The notes: generated by a model not told the origin, from the letters alone. A stretch of 64,000 nt of DNA from Acidobacteriota bacterium (GCA_018268835.1 JAFDVU010000007.1:1-64000); one strand, 5' to 3'; shown: positions 34,423 to 44,875, numbered from the stretch's first letter. Numbers and translations: made by a program.

Positions 34423-36024
34423 ATGCCCGCGCGGAAGCAAGCCCAGCCCTGGTTTCGTGTGTACGTGGCCGTGTTCGCGGCCGCGCTTCTGATCGCGATA
34501 TTCGCCGGCCCGATCGCGGACACGGATTTCTGGTGGCACCTGAGGACGGGCCAATGGATCGCGCAGCAGCACCGGCTGCCGGTGCCGGATCCGTTTGCGT
34601 ACACCACGGGCGCCGGCATGGTGGCGCGATTCAACCTGACGCACGAGTGGCTGGCGCAACTGGCGATGTACGGGGTGTACGCCGCCGGCGGATTCACCGG
34701 CGTGGCGCTGGCGCGGGCGGTGCTGCTGGCGGCCGTTTGCGGGATGGCGGGATGGATCGCGGCGCGGATCTCGCAAGGGTTCTGGCGAGGGATTCTGGCG
34801 GCGCTGGCGGCGTCGTCGGTGATGGCTGCCTTTGCCGCGGACCGCCCGGCTCTGGTGACGTTCCTCGGGGTGGCAGTGTTCCTCGCGCTGCTGGAAGGGC
34901 GGCGCGGCGTGTGGGCGCTGCCGGCGATCGCGCTGGTCTGGGCGAATTGCCATAGCGGGTTCTTCCTGGGCTGGATCGTGGTGGCGGCATACGCGGCGCG
35001 GGACCGCAAACTGTGGCCGGTGGCGGCGTGCACGGTGGCGGCGTCGCTGGCGAATCCGAACACGTATCACGTTTTCGAGGTGCTGGCGGCCTACCGCCAT
35101 AGCGCGGTGAACACGAGCCTGATCGAGTGGCAGCCGCCAAGCTGGTGGGGGCGGCCGTACGGGTTCAACCTGCTGCTCTATGGCGCGGCGGCAGTGCTGG
35201 CGATGAACTGGCGGCGGGTGCGGGTGGAGCACTGGATCGTGTTCCTGGCGTTCGCGGCGGCGTCGCTCACGGCGTTCCGCAACCTGCCGCTGCTGGCGGT
35301 GATCGCGCCGGCGCTGATCGCGGCGTACGCGGCGCCGCGGATCGCGATTCCGGCGCTGGCGGTTGTGGCGGCGACGGGCGCGATGTACTGGCGGGCGCCG
35401 GATCCTTCGCTCGCGGAGTGGACGGTTCCCGCGGCGGCGGCGGATTTCGCGGCGTCGCGGCAGTTGCCGGGGAAGTTCTTCAACACCTACGAGCAGGGCG
35501 GGTATTGGATCTGGCGGGGCGAGCGGGTGTTCATCGACGGGCGGGCGCTGAGCGACCGGGCGTTTGAGGATTCGCAGCAGATCCTGTTCAACAAGGGGTC
35601 GGCGGCGGACGCGGTGACGGGTCCGCGGAAGGAGTTGCTGGACCGCTACGGGATCGAGACGGTGGCGATGAACGCGATCGAGCCGGCGTCGGGCGCGCTG
35701 TATCCGCTGGCGCTGGCGCTGGGCAATCCGGCGGACGAGGAGTGGCAACTGGCGTACGAAGACACGCAGGAACTGGTATTCGTGCGGCACGCGCCGCCGG
35801 GGTTTCCGGTGCTGGCGAACAAGTTCGCGCGGGTACTGCGGCACTTGAACGCGGAGTGCGCGTACGACATCGAGAACGCGCCGGACATGCCGGTATGCGC
35901 GCGGACGCTGGCGGATTACTGGATGCGCAATCAGGCGTGGGCGCCGGCGCGGCAGATGCTGCGGCTGTACCTGGCGCATCGCGACGATCCGGCGGCGGCG
36001 GCGGCGCTGGCGCGGTTGCCGTAG
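34423..36024 (+). CDS. Polytopic membrane protein, GT-C-like
   Basis: The 533-residue protein has a basic N-terminus, then about ten membrane helices (to about residue 310) and a soluble C-terminal domain of about 200 residues. The first loop has ADTDFWWHLRTGQWI, an acidic/aromatic motif shared by uncharacterised GT-C-like membrane proteins. A FNTYEQGGYWIWRGERVFIDGR segment near residue 355 is also typical of that group. It follows the GT2 gene, which supports a role in lipid-linked glycan transfer. No ribosome site is evident. Confidence 0.75.
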   Translation: MPARKQAQPWFRVYVAVFAAALLIAIFAGPIADTDFWWHLRTGQWIAQQHRLPVPDPFAYTTGAGMVARFNLTHEWLAQLAMYGVYAAGGFTGVALARAVLLAAVCGMAGWIAARISQGFWRGILAALAASSVMAAFAADRPALVTFLGVAVFLALLEGRRGVWALPAIALVWANCHSGFFLGWIVVAAYAARDRKLWPVAACTVAASLANPNTYHVFEVLAAYRHSAVNTSLIEWQPPSWWGRPYGFNLLLYGAAAVLAMNWRRVRVEHWIVFLAFAAASLTAFRNLPLLAVIAPALIAAYAAPRIAIPALAVVAATGAMYWRAPDPSLAEWTVPAAAADFAASRQLPGKFFNTYEQGGYWIWRGERVFIDGRALSDRAFEDSQQILFNKGSAADAVTGPRKELLDRYGIETVAMNAIEPASGALYPLALALGNPADEEWQLAYEDTQELVFVRHAPPGFPVLANKFARVLRHLNAECAYDIENAPDMPVCARTLADYWMRNQAWAPARQMLRLYLAHRDDPAAAAALARLP

Positions 36025-36311
36025 AACGGGACAGGGCCTCCGGGTGGGGACGGTGGTGGCGATGCGCGTGGGCGCTCTGCGGCGCGACAGTGAGAGAATC
36101 GCGGAAGACGAATTCGATGCGGTAGGTGCGCAGTGGAGGCGAAAACGGGGACCGGCGATCCGCGCAGTCCGCGATGGCGCACGTGGACCGCCGACGGCTC
36201 TGGCCCGCACGCCGAAGCTACATACGTGGGCCAGCACTTCCCGGGCGTCCAATGCGCGGCGCTCCCAGTCAAGCCGTGGCGTTACCTTATCCCAGGTTTG
36301 TGCGGCGGCGA

Positions 36312-36527
36312 TGGACGCGACTAAGATCGCGGTTCGTGGAATTCGCGCCGGACATGCCGGTGGGGAGCGTTCCGCTCAACGGTATGCCTCAGCCGCCTCT
36401 TGCCACGGCGGCAGGTCCCTCGGTTTTCACGGCGGTGCAGGAACAGTTGGGGCTGAGGCTTGCGGCAGACAAGGCTCCGCTGAAAGTGATCGTGGTGGAT
36501 TCGGTAGAGCGGCCGAGCACGAATTAA
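36312..36527 (+). pseudogene. C-terminal remnant of a TIGR03435 protein
   Basis: This frame encodes about 71 residues clearly matching the end of TIGR03435 proteins: RFVEFAPDMP, then PSVFTAVQEQLGLRLAADKA and the closing VIVVDSVERPSTN. The intact family member at 59228..60439 ends in LEVLVIEHVERPSEN. Upstream in the same frame the sequence from 36126 has no family resemblance, and 36025..36311 holds no gene I can support. It is best read as a decayed or truncated copy. Confidence 0.72.
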
Positions 36528-36537
36528 GGCCGGCGGA

Positions 36538-36580
36538 GGGCGAGCTCTCGCTCGCCTTTTGGGGCAGGCCGGAGGCCTGC
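36538..36580. repeat. Interspersed double palindrome, copy 1
   Basis: Two adjacent hairpins: GGCGAG.TCTCGCTCGCC type (36538-36556) and GCAGGCCGGAGGCCTGC (36564-36580), followed by GCTAC. The same two-hairpin unit recurs at 44938-44975. It lies just beyond the stop of a minus-strand gene (36585), where it may also act as a transcription end. Confidence 0.75.
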
Positions 36581-36584
36581 GCTA

Positions 36585-37868
36585 CTACTTCGCCGCGCGC
36601 AGGTGCATGTCCATGAACTTGAGGAACACGCTCCAATCCGCGGGCAGGGTGCCGTGCCCGCCTTCGTGCATGTAGTAGCCCAGGGTATGCAGGATGGGCT
36701 GGCCGGCAGGCGGCCAGACGTCCGTGCCCAGCGGTTCGGCGCCGAGCAGGCGGAACACGGGGCCCGCCGCCACCGCGGCCAGGAACTCGCCCTTGGGATC
36801 GCTCCATCCATCGGTGGATCCCGTCTGCAGCAGCAGCGGACGCGGCGCCATCAAAGCGACCAGCAGGTTCGCATCCACCGGGAATTCGTTGGCGCGGCCG
36901 GCCCACTTCCCGTAATTCGCCGCGAACTGGTACGGATACCGCGACGGCGCGGTCAGATGCGCAATGGTTTCGCCGTAGTTGCGCCGGCTCAGTGCGGCGC
37001 CGCCTTCTCCCGAGCAACTGGCGATCACCATGGCGAAGCGTGTATCGTGCGCGCCCGCCCAGAGCACCGTCTTGCCGAGGCGCGAAACGCCGAGCAGCGC
37101 CACGTGCTTCGCATCCACGCCCTTGTCGGTTTCCAGGTAATCCAGCACGCGGCTCAAGCCCCAGGCCCAGGCGCCGATCGTGCCCCATTCGTCCGGCGCG
37201 GGCTCGGTCTGCCCCGGTTTGAGGTAGAGCGCGCGCACGCCGTCCTGGACGCCGCCCGCGAAATCGGGATCGATGTCGCCGTAGTACACGGTGGCGAAGC
37301 CGAAGCCCTGGGCCAGCACCGGCAGCACATCGATGCGTCCGAAGCGGCCCTTGGGCGCGGGCACGCGCTTCTTGTCCCGACCCCAGACCTCGCCGGGCTT
37401 CACCCCGGGATCGTCCACCGTGCTCGAATTCGCCGTGAAACTCGCGTTGAGCAGCACGGGCACAGGACCCTTGGCGGCGGCCGGCAGGTAGAGCAGCACA
37501 TCCACCTTCGGACCCTTGTCGCCCGGGGTGAAGTACATGGTCACCTGCCGCCGGATGGCCTTGCCGTCGAGCGCCGGAGTACCCTTGTCGAAGACGTCGA
37601 AGTGCAGCGCTGCGGGCTTTGCCGGGCTCTTGCCGTACTGGTCTTCCTCGAACAGCCTGACGATTTCCGGACGCCGCGTGCGATACCAGGTCTTCGCGTC
37701 CTTCACCTTCTTTCCGTTGGCCAGCACCAGCGCATCGGGCAAAGTGTAAGTCCCCACCTTGGCTTCGTCGTAATTCACCGGGATGCCGGCCACCACGGCG
37801 GGCGGCGCGGTGCCCTGCGCAGACGCGGCACAGGCCGCGGCCAAAAGAGTGCAGATCGTGCGCGTCAT
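36585..37868 (-). CDS. Exported CE15-like glucuronoyl esterase family protein
   Basis: The 427-residue protein has a signal peptide (about 17 residues, ending ASAQG) and the CE15 fold. The nucleophile elbow is GVSRLGK with Ser261, a glutamate follows in SCSGEGGAA (Glu287), and the histidine is in MHEGGHGTLPAD near residue 408. These match the Ser-Glu-His residues of glucuronoyl esterases, which cut ester bonds between lignin and glucuronoxylan. Specificity is not certain, since CE15 relatives in soil bacteria vary. It is 10 nt downstream of the GH106-like gene on the same strand. Confidence 0.85.
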   Translation of the reverse strand: MTRTICTLLAAACAASAQGTAPPAVVAGIPVNYDEAKVGTYTLPDALVLANGKKVKDAKTWYRTRRPEIVRLFEEDQYGKSPAKPAALHFDVFDKGTPALDGKAIRRQVTMYFTPGDKGPKVDVLLYLPAAAKGPVPVLLNASFTANSSTVDDPGVKPGEVWGRDKKRVPAPKGRFGRIDVLPVLAQGFGFATVYYGDIDPDFAGGVQDGVRALYLKPGQTEPAPDEWGTIGAWAWGLSRVLDYLETDKGVDAKHVALLGVSRLGKTVLWAGAHDTRFAMVIASCSGEGGAALSRRNYGETIAHLTAPSRYPYQFAANYGKWAGRANEFPVDANLLVALMAPRPLLLQTGSTDGWSDPKGEFLAAVAAGPVFRLLGAEPLGTDVWPPAGQPILHTLGYYMHEGGHGTLPADWSVFLKFMDMHLRAAK

Positions 37869-37878
37869 CGTCGTCTCC

Positions 37879-40218
37879 TTACTCGCTTACGAAAAACACG
37901 GCCTTCACCGGATCCAGCGACAGGCGGATCGTGGTCACCGCCTGTCCGCCGGTCTCGGATTGCGCAGCGTCCGCGGGTTGCCGTTCGCCGGTGTGCGGGT
38001 TCCACACCTGGAGTTTCCTGGCGCCGCGCAGTACCACCTTCGCGTCCACGGGGGACTGGTGCGAATTGGCGAAGAAGTAAATGTCGCGTCCGTCCTTCAC
38101 CTTGTGGATGTAGGTGAGGGCGCCGTCGTAGTCGGGATAGAGTTTCACCGGCCACATGGGCGGCGCCTGGATGTCCACGTCGCGCACCGGATCGGCCTCT
38201 TTCAGCGCGGCGGCGAGCAGCTTGATGTCCGGCTGCGGCAGAAAATACGCGCGTCCGCCGGCGGCGTTGCGGTGCGCGAACCAGTTCTTGAAATCGTCCA
38301 CCACCGGGCGGATCTCCGCGGCGACCGGTTCGTTATAGGGGAAGCCGAAGACCTCGCCGACCATGTCCCGCACCTCGCGGTCGCGATGGAACTCGGCGGC
38401 TTTCGTGGGCAGTTTGTGGATCGCGATCACGGTTCCGCCGGCGCGGTAGAACTCCACGATCTTCTTCGCCGCGTCCGCCGAAAGCGTATCGCCGCCGGGC
38501 AGAATGAGCACGCGGAATTCCTCGCGGTTCTCCTGGTTATCGAGCACCAGGCGGCCGTTCCGAATCAGCGTGCGGCCGGCGAGAACTTCGGGATGCAGGT
38601 AGGTATAATCCACGCGCAGGCCGCGGAAGAGCGTCTCGCCGAGATCCATGTAGTCGTTCTCCGGCGGTATCAGCCCGCCTTCGAGCGCCCAGTAGAACGT
38701 AGGCGAACTACCCGGGCGGCTGCTCGTGGGCGGTGACGCGAAGTAGTAATCCGCCTGTAGCGACGCGATCGGGTACAGCACCGCGAAATCGGCTACGTGG
38801 CGGCCGTGCCGCAAGAGGTAGCTCATGCGCGCGATGAAGGCATCGATTTCCGGTCCGATCTCCCGCGGGCGATTGCCGATCTGCAGATTCACCCCCATTG
38901 CGTATTGATCCATCGCGGTCTGGTACGCCTTCGCCGGGGTCATCTGACGGTAGGCGGCGTAGGTTTCGGCCATCACCAGAGGCTTGTCCCAGTTGAACGC
39001 GCTCGAAGTCACCACCTTGTAGCCGACGTTGCTGCGGCCTGTGGTGTAGATGTCGTCGATGCCCGGAATCTGCTGGTGCTCGAACACCTTCATCAGGTCG
39101 CCGTGGATCGCCACCGGGTTGCGTACCTCTTCCTGATCCTGGTGTCCGGACATGTCGATGCCGTGCGCCGCGCACCACGCCGCCACGCGCCCGATGTAGT
39201 TTTCCGCGTACAGTTGCGCGCGCATGCCGAACAGCGCGTTGCGCGCCGCGGCGGTGTCGGGCCCGATGTCGTACCAAAGCGCCGGGTAATACTTCACCGG
39301 CGAAAAGCCGAAGCGCTTCTCGAACGCCGCGGCGAACCCGGGCGTCCACATGCGCCCGTCGGAGAGGTGCATGGCGGGCTCGTCGTAGAACGTCATCTGG
39401 ATCGGGTCGCCGAAGAACTCCTTCAGGTGATCGTAGTAGGCGTCGAAGGTGAGGTGGATGAACTTGTCCACCGCGCCGGCGTCCAGGTAATCGACGAAGC
39501 CGCCTTTGGTCGATTGCGGGCGGAACGAGGGGTCGAGGTAGAACACCATCAGCTTCCAGTTGCCTTTGGGCACGTCGAAGGTCACGCGATTTCCGGCGGG
39601 CTTGCGATTGCCCGCGACCACGCGCTCCAGCGTGTCGCGGTTCATCATGACGGCGCCGGCGAAGATGCCGTTCGCGAGAGGGATCTCAACTTCCGCGCGG
39701 GCGGGACCGGCGATGTCGCGCTCGGCGAGTTCCAGGCTCTTGGCGGCGGCTTCGGGATACTTCGAATAGAGCAGTCCCCCGGCCATGCCGCTGGGATACT
39801 GCAATTCGTCGTAGAGCACGCGCAGCGGCAGGCGGTCGCGTTGGCCTTCTTCAATCGCGGCGCGGTAGAGCCGGAAGTACTCTTCACTCAGGTACGCCAC
39901 GCCGGCGGTGGAAGGCTGCCGCCGGCTGTACTTCATGTAGTCCGCGGAAAGGCCGGTGGTGAGGCCGCCGTCGGGCGTGATCATGAAGGAGCCGTAGGCG
40001 TTCATCCTGGCCGCCGCATCGATGCCGCCGCGCACGCTTTCTTCGGTGATGTTGGAGAGGCGGAAGGTGAACCAGCGGGTGCCGCGATACTCGCCCGGCG
40101 GATCCTTAAACAGGGTGTAGTCGACCTTCAGGTCCGCCGCATGGCGGCTGCGGGGTTCCGCGGCGAGCGACCAGACGATCGCCGCCAGCGCAAGCAGGGT
40201 AACCGGGTTCCTGGGCAC
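37879..40218 (-). CDS. Exported GH106-like glycoside hydrolase family protein
   Basis: The 779-residue protein has a signal sequence (about 20 residues, NPVTLLALAAIVWSLAAE). A TIM-barrel-like part follows with YDELQYPSGMAGG near 125 and MTFYDEPAMHL near 280; both hold acidic residues that could be catalytic. VVTSSAFNWDKPLVMAETYAAYR near 405 and a glutamine-amidotransferase-like FRVLILPGGDTLS near 585 come next. The layout resembles GH106 alpha-L-rhamnosidases and related unclassified glycosidases. It is upstream of the CE15 gene by 10 nt, so the pair probably attacks a plant or microbial glycan outside the cytoplasm. Confidence 0.7.
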   Translation of the reverse strand: MPRNPVTLLALAAIVWSLAAEPRSRHAADLKVDYTLFKDPPGEYRGTRWFTFRLSNITEESVRGGIDAAARMNAYGSFMITPDGGLTTGLSADYMKYSRRQPSTAGVAYLSEEYFRLYRAAIEEGQRDRLPLRVLYDELQYPSGMAGGLLYSKYPEAAAKSLELAERDIAGPARAEVEIPLANGIFAGAVMMNRDTLERVVAGNRKPAGNRVTFDVPKGNWKLMVFYLDPSFRPQSTKGGFVDYLDAGAVDKFIHLTFDAYYDHLKEFFGDPIQMTFYDEPAMHLSDGRMWTPGFAAAFEKRFGFSPVKYYPALWYDIGPDTAAARNALFGMRAQLYAENYIGRVAAWCAAHGIDMSGHQDQEEVRNPVAIHGDLMKVFEHQQIPGIDDIYTTGRSNVGYKVVTSSAFNWDKPLVMAETYAAYRQMTPAKAYQTAMDQYAMGVNLQIGNRPREIGPEIDAFIARMSYLLRHGRHVADFAVLYPIASLQADYYFASPPTSSRPGSSPTFYWALEGGLIPPENDYMDLGETLFRGLRVDYTYLHPEVLAGRTLIRNGRLVLDNQENREEFRVLILPGGDTLSADAAKKIVEFYRAGGTVIAIHKLPTKAAEFHRDREVRDMVGEVFGFPYNEPVAAEIRPVVDDFKNWFAHRNAAGGRAYFLPQPDIKLLAAALKEADPVRDVDIQAPPMWPVKLYPDYDGALTYIHKVKDGRDIYFFANSHQSPVDAKVVLRGARKLQVWNPHTGERQPADAAQSETGGQAVTTIRLSLDPVKAVFFVSE

Positions 40219-40245
40219 GCGAAAACCTCTGTGACATGAATCATG

Positions 40246-42156
40246 TCACCGTGAGGCCCCGAATGGCAAACCGGCGCATTCCACCGCGGCGCGCAGAAGT
40301 TCGCCCACGCTCCACGCTTGCGCGATGCAGCCGCGGGGAGTATGCGGCGCATCGCCGTCGGCGATCTCCGGCACCTGGCCGAGGCCGTACACGCGCATCG
40401 CGTCGCGGAAGCCCTCCAGCCATGCGGCGGCGCGCGCGCGTCCGGCTTCGCCGTGGACCCGGATGTAGGCGGCGACGAACGGTCCCATCAGCCACGGCCA
40501 AACGGTGCCCTGGTGATAGGCCGAATCGCGCTCCACCACGCCGCCCTGGTAACGGGCGCGATACTTTGGATCGCCCGGCGCGAGCGTACGCAGCCCCATC
40601 GGGGTGAGTAGTTCGCGTTCCACCGCCGCGACCACGGCGCGCGCCTGTTCGGCATCCAGCATGGAATAGGGCAGGCTGGCGGCGAAGATCTGGTTGGGGC
40701 GGAGGGAGGCGTCGGGCGCTGCGCCCCCGCCGACCACGTCGTAGAGGCAGCCCGCCGCGGCGTTCCAGAATTGGTCGCGGAACGCCTCTCGCGCGCGGGA
40801 CGCGAGGTCGCGCGCCCTCTCGGCGAAGGCATCGTCACCGGCGCGCCGCGCGAAATCCTCCATGATGCTCAGCGCGTTGTACCACAGCGCCTGAATCTCC
40901 ACCGGCTTGCCGTGGCGCGGCGTGACCACCCAATCGCCGGCCTTGGCGTCCATCCAGGTGAGTTGCACGCCGGGTTCGCCGCAGGCGAGCAGGCCATCGC
41001 CATCCACCCGGATGCCGTAGCGCGTGCCGCGCTCGTGCCAGCCGATGGAGTCCTTGAGCGGGCCGTAGAGCGTGTCGCGCACGAAGGCGAAATCGCCGCT
41101 GTACCTGGCGTATGCGCGGACGGCTTCGAAGAACCACAGGGTCGCGTCCACGGTGTTGTACTCCGGGGTGTCGCCCGCGTCGGGGAAGCGATTGGGCAGC
41201 ATGCCGCGGTGCATCGCCCGCGCGAACTCGCCGAGAATCCGCCGCGCGACCTGGTAGCGTCCGGTCACCAGGGTGAGGCCGGGCAGGGCGATCATGGTGT
41301 CGCGCCCCCAATCGCCGAACCAGTGGTAGCCGGCGATCACGGTCCGGCCGTCGCCGCGGCGCACCAGGAACTGCTCCGCCGCGTGGGCGAGCTCCTCGAC
41401 GAACGTGGCGGGCGGAGGGCGCCGCGGGCGTGGCGCCGCGGCGGGATGCTCTTCGGTGGACGCGACGATGCGCCCCGAGCCGGGAAACGTGAACACCAGC
41501 GGGTTGAAGAGATCCTCGCGAAAATCGAGCCCGCGCTCGCGTTCGCGGTCGAATTCGAAATTGCGATACCAGCCGTCGCCCGCGCCGACGCTCGCTCCGC
41601 CGTGCACCAGGTACAGCGGCGGCACTCCCTGGTAGGGCGCGAGCCTGACCGCGCCGCCGCGATCCTCCACGGCGGGGTTCAGCGCGCCGTTTTCGTGCGT
41701 GGTGGCGTGGTAATCGCGGAAGGCAATGAGCGGGCGGATCTGCAGCACCGCATCGCCCGCCACGTCGTACTCGACCACCGTGGTGTTCTCGCCCTGCACC
41801 ATGTACACGCGCTTCTCAACGCGCGCGCCGCCGGCCTCGTACACGAACACGGGACACGGATCCAGCCGGAATTCGCGCAGGTACCGATACCCTTGGGGAT
41901 GCACGACTCCGGGATAGCGATTGGCGCCGAGTTCGTAGCGCGCGCCGCGCACCACCAGCGTCTCTTCGAGCTTGGAGAGCAGCAGCATGCGCCCCAGCGG
42001 AGGCCTGGTGGCCGCGGTGAGCAGGCCGTGATAGCGGCGCGTGTTCAGCCCGGCGACGGTGCCGGAGGCGAAGCCGCCGATGCCGTTGGTCTCCAGCCAT
42101 TCCAGGCGCGACGCCCGCTCCACGTCCGCGCAGACGCCGGAGGCGAAACGAAGCAT
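40246..42156 (-). CDS. Glycogen debranching enzyme, GH133 type
   Basis: The 636-residue protein has the N-terminal domain with LEWLETNGIGGFASGTVAGLNTRRYHGLL (about residues 13-42, given in part) that marks archaeal/bacterial amylo-alpha-1,6-glucosidases. The catalytic (alpha/alpha)6 barrel has WFGDWGRDTMIALPGL near 290 and AYHQGTVWPWLMGPF near 570. It removes alpha-1,6-linked glucose from glycogen limit dextrins. Start ATG 42156 is favoured; GTG 42165 is 9 nt upstream. It lies 10 nt after the GH63-like gene, in one operon. Confidence 0.9.
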   Translation of the reverse strand: MLRFASGVCADVERASRLEWLETNGIGGFASGTVAGLNTRRYHGLLTAATRPPLGRMLLLSKLEETLVVRGARYELGANRYPGVVHPQGYRYLREFRLDPCPVFVYEAGGARVEKRVYMVQGENTTVVEYDVAGDAVLQIRPLIAFRDYHATTHENGALNPAVEDRGGAVRLAPYQGVPPLYLVHGGASVGAGDGWYRNFEFDRERERGLDFREDLFNPLVFTFPGSGRIVASTEEHPAAAPRPRRPPPATFVEELAHAAEQFLVRRGDGRTVIAGYHWFGDWGRDTMIALPGLTLVTGRYQVARRILGEFARAMHRGMLPNRFPDAGDTPEYNTVDATLWFFEAVRAYARYSGDFAFVRDTLYGPLKDSIGWHERGTRYGIRVDGDGLLACGEPGVQLTWMDAKAGDWVVTPRHGKPVEIQALWYNALSIMEDFARRAGDDAFAERARDLASRAREAFRDQFWNAAAGCLYDVVGGGAAPDASLRPNQIFAASLPYSMLDAEQARAVVAAVERELLTPMGLRTLAPGDPKYRARYQGGVVERDSAYHQGTVWPWLMGPFVAAYIRVHGEAGRARAAAWLEGFRDAMRVYGLGQVPEIADGDAPHTPRGCIAQAWSVGELLRAAVECAGLPFGASR

Positions 42157-42166
42157 CGCGTCCACT

Positions 42167-44875
42167 TTACTCTCCGGAAACACTGCGTGACCGGGTTGCC
42201 GCGCCTGGGCGGACCGTCTCACCGCCGGAGGCGGCATTCCGCCCTGCCAAGGGCTCGCCGTTCTGTTGGAGGAGTTTGCCGATGAGCCCGGTCCACCCGG
42301 TCTGATGGCTGGCCCCCACGCCGTGCCCTTCGTCGCCGTGGAAGTACTCGTAGAAGAGCACGAGGTCCTTCCAGTGCGGATCCTCGTGGTAAAGGGGATT
42401 GCCGCCGTGAACGGGCCGACGGCCCTCGGCGTCGGGCAGGAAGATGCGGGTGAGGCGCCGCGAGATCTCCTCTGCCACGTCCCACAAGGACATGTATTGG
42501 CCGCTGCCGGTGGGACACTCCACTTTGAAATCGTTGCCGTAGTAGTGGTGGAACTTCTGCAGTGATTCAATGAGCAGGAAGTTCACCGGAAACCAGACCG
42601 GTCCGCGCCAGTTGGAGTTGCCGCCGAAGAGGCTGGTAGTGGATTCGGCGGGCTCGTAGTCCACGCGATACTCGCGGCCGTCGGCCTGCAGAGTGAACGG
42701 GTGCTCCTTGTGCACGCGCGAGAGCGCGCGGATGCCGTAGGGGGAGAAGAATTCGTTTTCGTCCAGCAGGTAGCGCAACACGCCGCGCAATTGATCGGCG
42801 TTGACGATGGCCAGGAGCTGACGCTCGCCCGCGCCTTTCACCTTCATGCTGGCCACGTTGGCGGCGAGGTCCTTGCGGTTGCGGATGAACCAGTCCATGC
42901 GGCGCTTGAAGCCGGAGAGCCGGTTCATCAGCCCGGGCTCGAGCGTCTCCACGGCAAACAGCGGGATCAGCCCCACCATGGAGCGGATCTTCAGCGCCAT
43001 GTGGCCGTCGTTGGGCAGGCGCAGCACGTCGTAGAAGAAGCCGTCCTGGGCCTCCCACATTCCCACTCCGTCGTTGCCCATATGGGTCATGGCGTTGGCG
43101 ATGTAGAGGAAGTGCTCCCAGAACTTGCTGGCCACGTCTTCGTAGGACGATTCCTCCTTGGCCAGTTCCATCGCGATGGCCAGCAGGTTGAGGCTGTACA
43201 TGGCCATCCATCCGGTGCCGTCGGCCTGCTCGAGGAAACCGCCGGTGGGCAGCGGCTTGCTGCGGTCGAAGACGCCGATGTTGTCCAGGCCGAGGAAGCC
43301 ACCCTGAAACACGTTGCGTCCCTCGGCGTCCTTGCGGTTGACCCACCAGGTGAAGTTGAGCAGCAGCTTGTGGAAGACGCGCTCCAGGAACGCGCGGTCG
43401 CCCTTACCGGTGCGCTTCTTTTCGATCTTGTACACGCGCCACGCGGCCCACGCCTGCACGGGCGGGTTGACGTCGCCGAAGGCCCACTCGTAGGCCGGCA
43501 ACTGCCCGTTGGGATGCATGTACCATTCGCGCAGCAGCAGCGTGAGCTGTTCCTTAGCGAAGTCCGGATCCACGACCGCGAGCGGCACGCAGTGGAACGC
43601 CAGATCCCACGAGGCGTACCAGGGATACTCCCACTTGTCCGGCATGGAGAGCACGTCGGCGTTGTACAGGTGGGTCCACTCGTGGTTGCGCCCGTTGAGC
43701 CGTTCGGGCGGCGGCGGCGGACACTGGGTATCGCCCTTGAGCCACCGCTCCACCACGTAGTGGTAATACTGCTTGGACCACAGCAGGCCGGCGAAGGACT
43801 GCCGCATGACGTTCCTGCCTTCCTTCGAAAGCGTCTGCGGAATGATCTTGTGATAGAACTCGTCGGCCTCGTGGATGCGCTGCGCGAAGAGGTCGTCGAA
43901 GGTCTTGCCGAGCGCGTCGTCCAGGGTCGCGGTATCGGTGAGGCGCAGGCGCAGCTCCACGGTCCCGCCGGCGGGCACGGTCTGCCGATAGTGCGCCGCG
44001 GCCTTGGTCCCGGCCTTTGCGGGATTCACGGCCTCCGTCCGGCCGTGGACGACGTAGTCGTGGATGCCGTCCTTGTAATATCCCGGGCCGCCGTAGTGGA
44101 AGAGGCGCGGCGCGTTGGTGTCGTTCTCCGTGAACAGCAACCCCGGCGTGCCCTGTGTGAGCAGCCAGCGCTTGCCGTAATACTCTTCCTGGAGTTCGAT
44201 GGAGCACGGCGAGATGGCCGCCAGGCGGGGCCGCGTACCGCCGTTCCAACTCCACCGGTTGCGGAACCACACCGTGGGCAGCACGTGGATGTCCGCCGCC
44301 TCCGGTCCGCGATTGGCCACCTGAATGCGCACCAGGATGTCGTCGGCCGAGGCTTTGGCGTACTCCACGGTGATGTCGAAGTAGCGGTTGGCGGAGAAGA
44401 CGCCGGTATCGACGAGTTCGTACTCGGGTTGCCCGCGTCCGCGCTCGCGGTTGACGCGCACCAGTTCCTCATAGGGAAACGCGGCGTGCGGATACTTGTA
44501 GAGGAACTTCATGTAGGAGTGGGTCGGGGTGCTGTCCAGGTAGTAGTAGCACTCCTTGACGTCCTCGCCGTGATTGCCTTCGTTGCCGGTGAGGCCGAAG
44601 AGCCGCTCCTTGAGGAGGGGGTCGCGCCCGTTCCACAGGGCGAGCGCGAAGCAGATGCGCTGGTGGCGGTCGCAGATGCCGGCGAGGCCGTCCTCGTTCC
44701 AGCGGTAGGCGCGGGAGCGGGCGTGGTCGTGCGGCAGGTATTCCCAGGCGGCGCCGCCGGGGCTGTAGTCCTCGCGCACGGTGCCCCATGCGCGTTCGCT
44801 CAGGTAAGGTCCCCAGCGTTTCCAGTGCACCGTGCGGTCCCGCGATTCATCCAGGCGGATTTCTTCGACTGTCAT
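42167..44875 (-). CDS. GH63-like large glucosidase
   Basis: The 902-residue cytoplasmic protein (no signal peptide) opens with [19 protein letters not shown] and carries, from about residue 440, the (alpha/alpha)6 barrel of the mannosyl-oligosaccharide glucosidase family (GH63). Motifs include [17 protein letters not shown] near 418, [19 protein letters not shown] near 455, [20 protein letters not shown] near 750 and a C-terminal [14 protein letters not shown]. Bacterial members act on alpha-glucosides such as glycogen- or trehalose-derived or glucosylglycerate compounds. The coupling to a debranching enzyme favours glycogen turnover. Confidence 0.85.
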   Translation of the reverse strand: MTVEEIRLDESRDRTVHWKRWGPYLSERAWGTVREDYSPGGAAWEYLPHDHARSRAYRWNEDGLAGICDRHQRICFALALWNGRDPLLKERLFGLTGNEGNHGEDVKECYYYLDSTPTHSYMKFLYKYPHAAFPYEELVRVNRERGRGQPEYELVDTGVFSANRYFDITVEYAKASADDILVRIQVANRGPEAADIHVLPTVWFRNRWSWNGGTRPRLAAISPCSIELQEEYYGKRWLLTQGTPGLLFTENDTNAPRLFHYGGPGYYKDGIHDYVVHGRTEAVNPAKAGTKAAAHYRQTVPAGGTVELRLRLTDTATLDDALGKTFDDLFAQRIHEADEFYHKIIPQTLSKEGRNVMRQSFAGLLWSKQYYHYVVERWLKGDTQCPPPPPERLNGRNHEWTHLYNADVLSMPDKWEYPWYASWDLAFHCVPLAVVDPDFAKEQLTLLLREWYMHPNGQLPAYEWAFGDVNPPVQAWAAWRVYKIEKKRTGKGDRAFLERVFHKLLLNFTWWVNRKDAEGRNVFQGGFLGLDNIGVFDRSKPLPTGGFLEQADGTGWMAMYSLNLLAIAMELAKEESSYEDVASKFWEHFLYIANAMTHMGNDGVGMWEAQDGFFYDVLRLPNDGHMALKIRSMVGLIPLFAVETLEPGLMNRLSGFKRRMDWFIRNRKDLAANVASMKVKGAGERQLLAIVNADQLRGVLRYLLDENEFFSPYGIRALSRVHKEHPFTLQADGREYRVDYEPAESTTSLFGGNSNWRGPVWFPVNFLLIESLQKFHHYYGNDFKVECPTGSGQYMSLWDVAEEISRRLTRIFLPDAEGRRPVHGGNPLYHEDPHWKDLVLFYEYFHGDEGHGVGASHQTGWTGLIGKLLQQNGEPLAGRNAASGGETVRPGAATRSRSVSGE

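Noticed and set aside
34375..36252. Open frame of 625 codons on the minus strand opposite the membrane protein at 34423
   Set aside because: Arg/Pro/His-rich composition typical of the antisense of GC-rich genes; no domain or start signal; the plus-strand protein is clearly real.
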